From positions 16,618,001-16,682,000 of the forward strand of contig NC_079879.1 in the NCBI RefSeq assembly GCF_029227915.1: a DNA stretch of 64,000 nucleotides, read 5' to 3'. Under the pieces are notes generated by a model. The model was not told the origin of the DNA and ran no database searches. It saw only the letters and a program-made list of their open reading frames with translations. The DNA is from Hydractinia symbiolongicarpus. Lineage: Eukaryota > Cnidaria > Hydrozoa > Anthoathecata > Hydractiniidae. The translations under genes were made by a program, and so were the position numbers. Every line of letters starts with the position of its first letter. Position 1 is the first letter of the stretch. This document shows, one piece after another, positions 46,456 through 56,262 of the stretch.

Positions 46456-46596
46456 CACACTGGTGCGACCGCTGCGTGCATCAATTTTTCAGTTCAAATA
46501 AATAAGTTTTCTTGCGAATGGTCATATATATCATCACTTTTGTTGAAGGCCAATTTATATGTATATATATTACAGATATTTATTATTGACTGCCTT
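46456..46596. other. Spacer
   Basis: A short AT-rich spacer between the Helitron fragment and the minus-strand USP-like region. No feature is seen. Confidence 0.3.
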
Positions 46597-47768
46597 TCAG
46601 CCTATTTGTATACCTGAATCAGTTGAATATGCTGCTGGTTCCATACTTTCTATGCAAGAACTTATTCTATTTTCTGCAAAGCTTGCATATGCGCAGCAGT
46701 TGGAAAAGTGGTACGCTACGATAGGTGACCAATTTGCAATACCGCGAAATTCATTTTTCCATCGTTCAGTACGGCTAGGGCAGGTTAACTTTTCATTGGA
46801 AAATTTTTGGCCATGAAAAAACAGAATATAATACGCGGGAAGAGGCCACATTGCGTAGTTACTTTTCAGCATTGGAAATTGACGAAGCATGGTATAACAA
46901 AACCAAACGTACTTTTGTTTTTAAAGTAAATATTTACAATGTGAAAATAAAGAAAAGTCACATACCTATCAAAATAATAACAAAAAATAGAGAGCAAAAA
47001 AGTGGTTGATCTTTATGTGTTAGACCAGCTACATGTCGTAAAATGCATATTTTTATTTTTCACTGCACCTGAAAGTTTATACCGCAAACCACCCACTTCA
47101 ATGATGGTCTGTATTTTCAACTGATTCTGCATTTCATTGAAAAACTCAATGAACAAAACTGTTGCTGGGGTGGTCAAAGCATTTGGCACAGTAGTACGTT
47201 CTCCACACAGAGGACAAACAATGTTAGTGACAAAAAAATTATGTGCAAATAAATACATATGCCAATTGTCATTGAAATGAGCAAGTGGAAGAGATCTATA
47301 ATTGGACACGTATTGTACGAAACTGCACATCGAACCGCATATAATCCTCCCACAACACTCGCAACAATCATTATATTGAAAAGATGTGATAAATAATGCT
47401 TTTTCAGAATCATTCAAAGATCCAAACACTGATTCCTGAAAAATTTCTGAGAACTGAGCATTGCAGTCCCTCCTACGCAATGAGGGACATCTTGATTGTA
47501 TCAAAGTCCAAATGGGATCCCTAACATTATAGGCGATCAAGTCGTAAATTAGTGAAGGATCAGTGACATTAGAAGATAGATGTTGGTCATATTTGACACA
47601 TGCGTCATATATTTTGTGACAGAAATGTGTCATATCTGGATGAATATTTTTCAGATATGGATAAAAAACATAGTAACACAACTCTAAAAATGTGTCTATT
47701 GCACAGCTGTATATACCTGGACTTTTAAGGACCGCATTCAAGAAATGGTAGCGCTGAGAAATGAACAT
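46597..47768 (-). CDS. USP-like cysteine peptidase domain protein, partial
   Basis: The main ORF is 47768-47013 (251 aa). SPGIYSCAIDTFLELCYY resembles the Cys box of ubiquitin-specific proteases (N-x-C-x-x-x-S/T-x-L/F). Four cysteines (CCECCGRIICGSMC), then CPLCGE, look like the zinc-binding insert. GLRYKLSGAVKNKNMHFTT resembles the His box. If these are real, Cys and His of the catalytic dyad are present. A second open stretch (46890-46597) may be a further exon after a ~120-bp intron, but this is unproven. Proteins of this type often lie next to transposons in cnidarian genomes, so it may be transposon-borne. Family assignment is by motif resemblance only. Confidence 0.45.
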
Positions 47769-47883
47769 TTTTTAGACGAGTTTCACTTTACTGAACAATC
47801 AAATATGAATGAAGCTTTCATGCTCGTTCGAGCCTTCACGCTCATCCGTTGAAATAAAAATTCTATAATAATTCTACTTACTT

Positions 47884-48003
47884 GTGAAAATACCGCCACC
47901 ACAAACACGTGCTTATAGAAAGTTCGTTTCGAAAGAGAGAGATGTGAAAATACCGCCATCACAAACACGTGCTTATAGTAAAGTTCGTTTCGAAAGAGAG
48001 AGA
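47884..48003 (+). repeat. ~60-bp direct duplication
   Basis: Two adjacent copies of gtgaaaataccgcc.. then cacaaacacgtgcttatag, and ..agttcgtttcgaaagagaga, differ by one inserted base and a few substitutions. The copies shift the reading frame of the overlapping plus-strand ORF (47884-48222), which argues against that ORF being coding. Confidence 0.85.
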
Positions 48004-48209
48004 ATTGAACAGCAGCGTGCACACTTGTTCTTTCAAGGGCAGTCTGCTGCTCATCATATGATGGCGAAGCCAGCAAATCTTCAACTGTTTTCAGCTGTAT
48101 CTCCATCATTCCGCGACCTTTACATTCAACATGGGACCACAGCTACGAACGCAGAAATTTTTTGCAAGAAAGACTACGCACCCAGGGCCTCCGGAAGTGA
48201 CCGCCTTCA

Positions 48210-49012
48210 GGCGGTCGATTAAATTAATAAAGCCATTATAGTGCACCTAAATCTTTAAGGCCAAATAACTTGGAAACGAGTTGGTGACGTGAATGATTCT
48301 TTACCGCGAGGGTAACTAGGGACCACCTGGAACCAATTTGGATAAATTTCCCAAACCTGGGACGGGCTAATGACGTCACCAAAAAACGTTTAAACCGTGT
48401 GTTAAAAGTACCTGCTGTGTATATAAATTTCCTTAAAAAAATTTTTTGGTACTCTTGGGGACTTTGCTGACGTCATCAAAATTTTTAAACCCCTATATCT
48501 CATTCACCGTTCATCAAAAACACATGATCATACACATTTTCTTGATCAGCAGTTTAAGCTCTGCACAATAGAGGCAACGAAAACAAGGTTCTAATTTTTT
48601 TTTGTGGAGACGTCATCAAAAAATATTTAAACCACAATATTTTTGTAACCCTTAGTCAAGAATACATGATCCTATACATTTTCTTAATCAGCCTTTCAAA
48701 ATTTTAACGATCAAGGCAACGAGTATACGAATTTCTACAAAAAAAATTTTGTACTTTGGGGTGACTTTGCTGCCGTCAGCAATTTTTTAAGCTTTTGTAT
48801 CTTCTTAACCGTTCGTCAAAGGCGCATGATCCTATACATTTACTCCATCAGCGTTTCTAGCTCTACCCGATAGAGTCAACGTGCAAACAAATTCCCAAAA
48901 AAAAATATGTGTATTGACGGGTCCTTGCAGATATCATCAAAATTCCAGTTATGGTTTTCATTTCCATTGTACTCCTGCCTAAGTGGATTTTTCCACGGGC
49001 CTTATTGACTAG
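48210..49012 (+). mobile_element. Helitron-like copy f
   Basis: This is plus orientation. The family blocks appear in reverse order relative to copies b and d (ccaaataacttggaaacgag, gtaactagggaccacctgg, atttctt-gatcag). The GTGGA-tttt-TCCAC hairpin is at 48983-48996 and CTAG at 49009-49012. The 5' end is missing. Extra repeats of the 'cttgatcagc' module in the middle make it longer than the 725-bp form. Confidence 0.6.
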
Positions 49013-49345
49013 TATATTAATAAGAAGAACGTGTCAATTTTCTTTGATGTCGATGCAAAATAAATGTCAATAGCTTAAATATAATTAATGAAGCCATTAC
49101 AATGTAGTTAGAATTTTGGGACAAAATAACTTGGAAATGAGCTGGTGACTTCAGTCATTTTTAACCGTGAGTAACTAGGCACAACCTGGGACCAAAAGGG
49201 GTGAGTTTCCAAAACCTAGGTCTCCTAATTCATTTCGAAATGGACGGGTTAATGACGTCCACGAAAAACGTCTATATTTCCTTAACCGTTCTTTGAAAGC
49301 ATATAATCCTATAATCCTATAATCCTACATTATTTTGATCAAAGC
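49013..49345 (+). mobile_element. Helitron-like copy g (truncated)
   Basis: This abuts copy f directly after CTAG. It starts tatattaataagaagaacg and keeps the family blocks up to gacgggttaatgacgtcc and beyond, fading near 49345. The canonical TC start has mutated to TA. Confidence 0.5.
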
Positions 49346-49739
49346 TTTAAGCTCAACAACACCTGTTTCTGTAAACTGTGATCTATAGACATCGGTAACA
49401 GGTGCGTACTGTGATACGATGGTCATCGCTTACAGCTGTATCTCTGTATCTCTGGAAGTTTACCGAACAAGCTTGATTCCGGAAATTATACATCTAAGAA
49501 AAGTAAAGTAAAAAAAGATGACAGCGATGCTACGAACGAACCCATTCCCAACGAGCGTGTTCAGTTTAGTTTTCCACATTTATCTGCCTTAATTTACTTT
49601 AGGGATTCGCTTTATCCTCACAACTAGCCATAGTTACCACTAATACGCCCCGAATTGCTAATAACTACGGTGGCCTCTATCTGCCAACAATAAAACACTT
49701 CAAAGAAACCATACAGAGTTTTTGCAGCAAACATTTAAA
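49346..49739. other. No gene seen
   Basis: No ORF, RNA or repeat structure that I can support. The sequence gradually leads into the minisatellite. Confidence 0.35.
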
Positions 49740-50108
49740 TCGATTGTCAACTCTGAAAAAAGATTGCTTAGTCAACTCTATCTGTACAAATTGATCACTT
49801 AGCAAATCCTATCTATGCAAATTGATCACTTAAGGCTGAAATACACTATCATTTTTCAATGATCATTTTCCAATTATCATTGAAAAATGACAGTGTATAC
49901 AGAAAAAAATGTCATTTTTTACACTCTCATTTCCAATGATCCTTAAAAATTAAAAGTTGAACATGTTTAACTTTTAATTTTTCAATGACATTTTTTTTAT
50001 TGTTTTAAATCGAATCCATTGTTTTCGCACACGTGTTTGTTGCACGCGATGTAGTTTAGGCGTAAACATAGATAAAAACAAAGATTTGAATAAGTAATTC
50101 ACCTCAGA

Positions 50109-50728
50109 ATGAAGACGCAAGAAGCCACTGAACATTTTTTTGAGATTTGGAGAAGCCAGCCCAGTTTGTGGGATGTTAAATCCCCGTTCTATAAGGACAG
50201 AAACGAGAAGGCAAAAAGTTATGAGATATTCAAAGGCAGACTAGGAATGGAATGTTTGAATTGAATTGAAGAAAGTAAACAACAGCAACAAAAGTGGAGT
50301 AGAACGAGATGATGTTTACGAAAGTAAATGGCCATACTTTCAGTCCTTGCTATTCCTACGTGACTCCATCGTCCCAAGAAAAACAACTTCTTCGATGGTG
50401 GGTATAAATTTCAGACAAATTCTTCTTGCCATGGAACAGCACCGGTGGAGTTAAAGTACGCACAAAATTTTGCATCATTTCTGTAGTTGTTCAGATGAGA
50501 TTACTTTCCGTACCCTCTTTCAGAACACCGCCCGTTCAATCTCCGATCCCAAGGAACTCTTCAACAGATGCCACACAAAATTACCCACCCTTTGTGTTGC
50601 CGCCGTTATCGCCTGTTTTACAGAATATGTACCGACACCCAGTGAACATATATCAAAACACTTATCAGAGTCGAGAAAGTTTGTCAGATCTCAACCCAGA
50701 AAGTGAGGGCTCACAAAGTGCAGGGTAA
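50109..50728 (+). pseudogene. Harbinger MADF/Myb-like DNA-binding protein relic
   Basis: From the ATG at 50109 the frame reads HFFEIWRSQPSLWDVKSPFY and KDRNEKAKSYEIFKG. After a stop and frameshift it continues (50266 on) with DDVYESKWPYFQSLLFLRD and a Ser/Pro-rich tail. The W-x-W/F spacing of IW, LW, W-P-YF is that of a MADF domain. In PIF/Harbinger elements this partner protein binds transposon ends and helps import the transposase. Confidence 0.6.
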
Positions 50729-50794
50729 TAATGTTTGACTGCTAGTTTAGTACGTTTGTTTGATAAATTACTGAACGAAATATATATTTACCTT

Positions 50795-51227
50795 GAGGTA
50801 TTTTTCTTTTAATCGTATGTAAATAGCTTCGCAAACTTCAGCAATGAACTGTGACAAGTACTTTTCTGAACGCGAAATAAATACTGTAATTCGGCGTAAT
50901 TTATCCCACATGAAAAAAACTTCAAAGTTGCAGCTTCTTTGACTTTAGCAGGAATTGGGTCTCGCAAATGCGTTTTTTTTTTCTCAATATCAACTTCAAG
51001 GAGATTTAGGAGCTAATCGAAAATATTCGGCGGCATTCTTAAAAATCGCGTATACTCTGCAATTTCCTCTACACGCAGTTCATACATAAGAGTATTGTAG
51101 ATGCCAAGTTCATTTCGCCTATACGGCTTCACTCATACATTTCTTTGCTTTTTTTCCTATGTTTAGCTCTCTTTTTTGATAACATATACACAACAACAGC
51201 AGCTGCTATTTCTTCTTCAGAGTCCAT
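50795..51227 (-). pseudogene. Harbinger transposase N-terminal relic
   Basis: The ATG at 51227 (minus) starts MDSEEEIAAAVVVYMLSKKR. After a stop come YELRVEEIAEYTRFLRMPPN, LLNLLEVDIEKKKTHLRDPI and, after frameshifts, NYAELQYLFRVQKST and EVCEAIYIRLKEKYLK. This is the order of PIF/Harbinger nuclease N-termini, before the DDE triad. The rest of the gene is deleted. Confidence 0.65.
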
Positions 51228-52050
51228 GTTGCAAAGAAAACATGCTCAAGTTTCATGTTTTTAATGATAGTGTATTTGCGCCAAAATTTGTCATTTTTAA
51301 TGTCATTGGAATGTATCATTGGAAAATGATCATTGAAAAATGATAGTGTATTTCAGCCTTTAGAGAATTCTATCTGTACAAATTGACAACTTAGCATATC
51401 TTATCTGTACAAATTGCACACTGAGCGAATGCTATCTATACAAATTGATCACTTAGGGAATGTTATCTGTCCAAATTGATCACTCAGCAAAATGCTATCT
51501 GTACAAATTGCACACTTAGCAAATGTTATCAATGTAAATTGTTCATTTAGCAAATCCTATCTATACAAATTGACAACTTAGCAAATCTTATCTGTACAAA
51601 TTGCACACTTGGGAAATGATATCTATGCAAATTGATCACTTAGCAAAATGCTATCTGTACAAATTGACAACTTAGCAAATGCTATCTGTACAAATTGCAC
51701 ACTTAGCGAATTCTATCTATGCAAATCGATCACTTAGCGAATGCTATCTGTACAAATTGATCACTTAGAGAATTCTATCTATGCAAATCGATTACTTAGC
51801 AAATGCTATCTGTACAAATTGCACATTTAGCAAATGCTATCTATGCAAATTGATCACTTAGAGAATTCTATCTGTACAAATTGACAACTTAGCAAATCTT
51901 ATCTGTACAAATTGCACACTTAGGAAATGATATCTATGCAAATTGATCACTTAGCAAAATGCTATCTGTACAAATTGATCACTTAGCAAAATGCTATGTA
52001 TGTAAATTTCATACTTAGCAAATGCCATGTAGTAAAATCGTTTACTCAGC

Positions 52051-52257
52051 TGTACATGCGCACAACACGTAAACACTCCTCCTTTGATGATGTAAAATGC
52101 TGCCTTTTTATTGGCTGCCTTTTACCTCCCCCCGTTGGGGAAAAATATTCATTTGTTTTAAGATGAGAAACATTGCACCAAGCTTGCAAGGCGAAAGGTT
52201 TTGGAAGAATTAAAAGTCTTTCTATTTATATGGGATTACTGAGCAGGTTTGCTTTGA
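52051..52257. other. Upstream region of the DDE ORF
   Basis: This is AT-rich with a short cccccgttgggg palindrome at about 52126-52140. I see no TIR that reappears downstream of the ORF. Confidence 0.3.
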
Positions 52258-53460
52258 TTGTTTCATAATGTATATACGTTCTCTCTGCTCACGTTTCTGG
52301 CTTCTAGGGAAGTTTTTGTTGTCATCTTAGATATGGAAAGCCTGGATGATTTGGTGAAACTTTATTTCAAACGTTGTTATTCCTATCGAGAAATTTTGTA
52401 TACTTTACGTCATGTACACAATATTTCAACAAGCATAAGAACGCTTCACAGGACTCATAGGAGGTTGAATTTGTATAGAAAAGGGCATGTCTCGGATACA
52501 AAAGATTTGATAGAGTTTGTGAGAGAGGAATTAAACGGATCAGGCTCTTGTGTGAGTTATCGACAAATGCATCATCGATGTGTCAATAACGGTTTGAGGG
52601 TGAACAGAAGCTCCGTTGCTGCGGCCATGTCGGTCATTGACCCGGAAGGTGTGGAATGTAGAAGACGAAAGTACTTACGGCGCAGGATGTATTTTTCACG
52701 TGGCCCAAACTGGGTCTGGCATATTGATGGCTATGATAAGCTGAAGCCGTATGGTTTTTCTATCCACAGTGCAATAGACGGCTTCAGCCGTAAAATCATT
52801 TGGTTAGCTATCTCACGATCGAATAAGGAACCGCGGTTTGTTTGCTCGTTATATCTTAACCATGTATCGCAAGTCAACAGAGTACCGAGGATGGTTGTCG
52901 CAGACCTCGGTACACAAAATATATATGTTGCTGCTGCACAAAGATTTCTAAGAAGAAAACACACAGATTCCTCATCTGCATTTAATAGCTTCAAGTACGG
53001 AAAATCTACAAGCAACCAAAGAATTGAAGCTTTATGGTCTCACTTGAGGCGTGGCTGTACCAATTGGTGGATGAACTATTTTAAGGATCTCATCGAAGTA
53101 GAAAAATACAACAGTGCAAGCCCAATTCAAAGGGAGTGTCTTTTTTTTTATGATGGTTTGAATTCAGACTTAAAAGAGTTTAAACAGAGTTGGAATGGAC
53201 ATCGATCAGACGTGTTGTATCATACACCATCGTTTTCTGATCCTTCAATCCAAACTTACGAACAAAATGTTGATTATAACGATCTCAACCTACTTCAAAC
53301 AACATTTCAATATGAGACAGTTACTAAGCACATTTGTACTGTGGAATTTTTTGAATTGGCTAGCATACTTATGGTTGAAAATAGTTTAGTTCCAGCAAAG
53401 AATGCAGAAGAAGCGCTATGCTTGCATGAAACATTATTGAGATTAATAGATGCGGTATAA
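52258..53460 (+). CDS. Uninterrupted DDE integrase-like ORF (400 aa)
   Basis: This is the longest uninterrupted transposase-type ORF in the window. Residues ~30-75 are helical (LYFKRCYSYREIL and an RTLHRTHRRLNL helix-turn-helix-like part). A catalytic core follows: D157 in WHIDGYDKL, D216 in VVADLGTQN and E257 in NQRIEALWSHLRR, matching the D,D,E triad of rve-type integrases; LLxAISRSN-like wording (IIWLAISRSN) lies between. After the core comes WWMNYFKDL, typical of eukaryotic stand-alone integrase-core proteins of unclear family. The Met at 52333 (MESLDDLVKLYF) is the more likely start. A polyadenylation signal is not obvious. Intactness suggests recent activity or domestication. No TIRs or duplications are seen at its sides. 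Confidence 0.7.
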   Translation: MFHNVYTFSLLTFLASREVFVVILDMESLDDLVKLYFKRCYSYREILYTLRHVHNISTSIRTLHRTHRRLNLYRKGHVSDTKDLIEFVREELNGSGSCVSYRQMHHRCVNNGLRVNRSSVAAAMSVIDPEGVECRRRKYLRRRMYFSRGPNWVWHIDGYDKLKPYGFSIHSAIDGFSRKIIWLAISRSNKEPRFVCSLYLNHVSQVNRVPRMVVADLGTQNIYVAAAQRFLRRKHTDSSSAFNSFKYGKSTSNQRIEALWSHLRRGCTNWWMNYFKDLIEVEKYNSASPIQRECLFFYDGLNSDLKEFKQSWNGHRSDVLYHTPSFSDPSIQTYEQNVDYNDLNLLQTTFQYETVTKHICTVEFFELASILMVENSLVPAKNAEEALCLHETLLRLIDAV

Positions 53461-54611
53461 ATTCAATGTTATTATTTATTGCATTTTGTCCTTGCCATTA
53501 AAATTTTCATCTCATCCCGCGTTAAGCCCCAAAACGATTCGTTTATTTTTTCTCATTTCTCTGCGTGAGCATGGTCTCTCAACTTTCGTAGCAAAGTGTA
53601 GTGCGCTTTCAGCCCAAGGCTTGCTAATATGCATGCGCATGATTTGACAAAGTAGCAAAAGAAAAGCGACGAGAGCGAATTGATCCAGAAGAACGCAGGA
53701 AAAAAAACGGGCAGGACCACGAATTTACAATCGCTAAAGTTATGTAACCTCAACCTCTTGACCTTTATGCGCCTGTTTGACCTATCCTTGTCAACATTTT
53801 TGTGAATAAAAATCTGTGATCTAGCTTTGCATAGAAAATTTTTACCCCACTTGTACTAAACTCGACTTTTCTGTCACGTGAAGAAAGATGGCAAATTTTC
53901 TGCATATTTTAAATATCGAAATTTCTGATTTCAACCAGCTTTCTAGCTTATTAATTCATATAAAATAAGTACAACAGTGGCAACTACTTCTTAGACAGCT
54001 TTTTTAAACCTCGGGAGTAACAGAACTGTAAAAGAAAACCAATTTGCTGATCATTATTTTTTTCTTTCTTTACTTCACATATACAAAAAAAATTCTAACA
54101 TACCTTAATTGTAGAAACTTTTGCGAGAAATGTTTTGGATAAACGTTCGCAAATAGAAAAGTTAAAAACATTTCGCTATATAAATTTATATTTTCGATTG
54201 AGGAAAAACACATTATTCTACTTTTCAATCCATCTGCGCAGAAATTCGAAAAATTTTCGCCAATGACAAAATTGAAATTTTTTTGCGAGAGACTAAAATT
54301 GCCGAAAGTTTCTTTTGCGAAAGTTTCTATGATTAAAGTAGTCAAAACAATGTTAATAATAGCGTTTCAAAATATGTTTAGTCATAAAAAACACAACATA
54401 CAAAACAAAATATCAGCAAATAACGCTCTTCAAAAAAAGCTATATACATATATACATGTGCAAATCGAGACACCATGCATTATTTATCATAAATTATAGC
54501 ACACTCATAGTCTGAAGAATTGTTTGAAAGATGCAGTTTTCTATATAAAAGTGTTATATCAAAAAAAAAGAGAAAAAATGAATAAAAAATGCATAATCAG
54601 CAAGTTTATGA
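53461..54611. other. No gene seen
   Basis: This is AT-rich DNA. The ORFs at 53450-53647, 54070-54345 and 54263-54499 have no motif. A low-quality inverted pair of ttcgcg-like words exists near 54250-54320 but has no consistent structure. Confidence 0.35.
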
Positions 54612-55330
54612 TCAACAAAATATAAAATGAAAGATCTTTGAAAAAAATTTAATGATCTCTAATTTAATGATTTCACCAGGTATAAGGTTTGATGATCCAG
54701 TTATAAGTCTGACAAGATCCAACAAAGCTTCCTGTTTCAATGAACGTACATAACGATGAAACCAAGTTGTAATTTTCTGGTGAACTTGATTTTTTTCATC
54801 GGCTTCGATAGCTTTTAAAAATCGTTCAGGTGTGGGATTTGTTTCAGCAGCTATAGCATCGGACATATTTTGGCTGACGTTTTCCCATTCCTGTAACTAT
54901 TTCTTTCAAACAAAAGGTTGGTAACCTTATAAGTGAAATTTTTGCAGCTTTAACAAATAATTCAATCGCATTTTCTTTCTTTGGCATATCAAAAATACGA
55001 GATTCAGTCAGTATGTCTACTATGGGATGGATTTCACTTTTTTTCCCAGCTGCAAAGTTTTTTACATACTCGGCTTCTGATGATGGAATATAATTCATAA
55101 ACGATTTGAACAAATCTTGATCAGTTATTTCTTCAAACAATGTATACTTCATATGGCATCATGTGATAATTAAAAAGGATATACATTATAAAATACAAAG
55201 CCAGAGGTAATAATTTTTCTCACTGTATTTAACTCCATCGCTTCCGAAGTGGGTATTGGTACTTTCTCAAAGTAGCCAACAAATTTTCCATACATTTTTT
55301 TAAAAAATAAAGCGTAGAGATAGAAAAATG
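54612..55330 (-). pseudogene. HECT-domain-like E3 ligase relic
   Basis: Read on the minus strand from about 55330: GKFVGYFEKVPIPTSEAMEL, a break, then 55152-54890 (EEITDQDLFKSFMNYIPSSE and onward to KAAKISLIRLPTF). A frameshift near 54885 leads to ERFLKAIEADEKNQVHQKIT, FHRYVRSLKQEALLDLVRLI and TGSSNLIPGE. The last segment matches the L..F..FITGSS.L.PG pattern in the C-lobe of HECT ubiquitin ligases. The catalytic Cys region is not present. Such proteins are frequent in cnidarian transposons, so this is probably a mobile-element passenger. Confidence 0.45.
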
Positions 55331-55372
55331 GGGATTCTAGCACAGTCCACGGACTGTGCTAGAATCCCCATT
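55327..55372. repeat. Near-perfect 46-bp palindrome at the edge of element B
   Basis: The left arm aatggggattctagcacagt plus cc (55327-55348) is the exact reverse complement of 55351-55372, with a 2-bp spacer (ac). Twenty-two perfect paired bases will form a cruciform or hairpin. It lies between the HECT relic and the first gene of element B. It could be two abutting terminal inverted repeats, or a strong 3'-end hairpin. Confidence 0.95.
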
Positions 55373-55514
55373 CCCTAAATTTGCGAAATCCGAAATCCCA
55401 ATACCGACAAATCCGAAAACCATCAATAAAAATCAGAGCATGCGCAATTGAGTAGGGGGAATTCCCATACTCAAACTACGACTGTGCCAGAAATCAAAAA
55501 TCTATATAATAAAG

Positions 55515-56262
55515 ATGAATACACATACTGTGAAACAGTTACATGCTATAGCGAAAACCCGTGGATTTACGGGATATTCCAAGCTACGCAAAGCCAACCT
55601 TGTTGCTTTGCTGGAGGCACCCCCAAGATCTGTTCCTGTTCCAGAATCAAGGCCACAAGCATTTACACCGGAGGCCCTGGATATATTTGAACGTCAAGAA
55701 ATGGCAAAAACCCGTCCCATTAGGAGTAAGATAGAGCCTTGACTCCCCACACCCGAAGCCATGAATGTATTCGAGCGCCAAGAAATGGCGCGGACACGTC
55801 CAGTAGTCAAGAGTAAGCTGTGAGAGTGGTCTGACTGGCTTGTGAACTATGTACAAGAGGGTATTAGAAAGTCGGTGCAAGGTATATATGCATCAGCAAA
55901 AAATCATCCTTGCTCTTTATGATGGGGCAAGAAAGACCCTGATGGGTGAAGTTGAAGAAGAGGCAAAGGAGGATCATGCTGAAGATAAGCAGCAACCAAA
56001 CCAAGGTTTCACGCCTCAAGAACATAAGCATGCTCACCATAGAACTTTCCACATCCCCGGAATAGACGGTACGGATGTCGATGGGTACTTGGAGATGGTG
56101 CGATCACACGTGAAAACCCTGGTTGAGAAGCAGGTTAAAGACATGGGGTCTGCTAAGGTGCAGTGTTCCCTCTGGATTCTATGGAAGAAACCGGTGGAAG
56201 GTACCAGCGAGGATGATACCGGCAAGTTTATCGAAATCAATAAGGTCTTTCAACATGCCTGA
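55515..56262 (+). pseudogene. SAP-like domain joined to PolB N-terminal region (element B)
   Basis: The frame starts MNTHTVKQLHAIAKTRGFTG, then YSKLRKANLVALLE, the pattern of a SAP or Rho-N type helix-extended-helix DNA-binding motif. A duplicated segment follows (TPEALDIFERQEMAKTRP and TPEAMNVFERQEMARTRP). After stops at about 55740 and 55819 the same frame continues with FHIPGIDGTDVDGYLEMV and QCSLWILWKKPVE to FIEINKVF. This leader is of the kind preceding the polymerase in cnidarian Polinton PolB proteins. At about 56250 a large internal deletion, including the exonuclease domain, joins it out of frame to the polymerase domain. Confidence 0.6.

Larger units (their letters stand above)
49833..51359. 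mobile_element. PIF/Harbinger transposon, internally deleted
   Basis: This 1527-bp element has TIRs aggctgaaatacactatcat and further paired sequence (atttttcaatgatcattttcc), and a perfect TTA duplication (49830-49832 and 51360-51362), the PIF/Harbinger hallmark. It carries the two genes of that superfamily in opposite directions: a MADF/Myb-like gene on the plus strand and the transposase N-terminus on the minus strand. Both are broken and the catalytic DDE region is gone. Confidence 0.85.
49740..52050 (+). repeat. ~31-bp minisatellite, split by a transposon
   Basis: Units follow the form ctatctgtacaaattg, then atcacttagcaaatg, with variants (acaacttag, cacacttag, ctatgcaaatcg). About three units lie at 49740-49832 and about twenty at 51360-52050. 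The Harbinger element at 49833-51359 interrupts one unit, and removing it restores gatcactta-gagaattct with a single TTA. Unit length is 30-32 bp. It is non-coding. Confidence 0.92.

Noticed and set aside
47884-48222. 112-aa plus-strand ORF
   Set aside because: It covers a 60/61-bp duplication that changes frame and runs into a Helitron copy; not consistent with coding.
51360-52050. CRISPR-like array
   Set aside because: Units of ~31 bp are directly adjacent with no unique spacers, in a eukaryotic setting.
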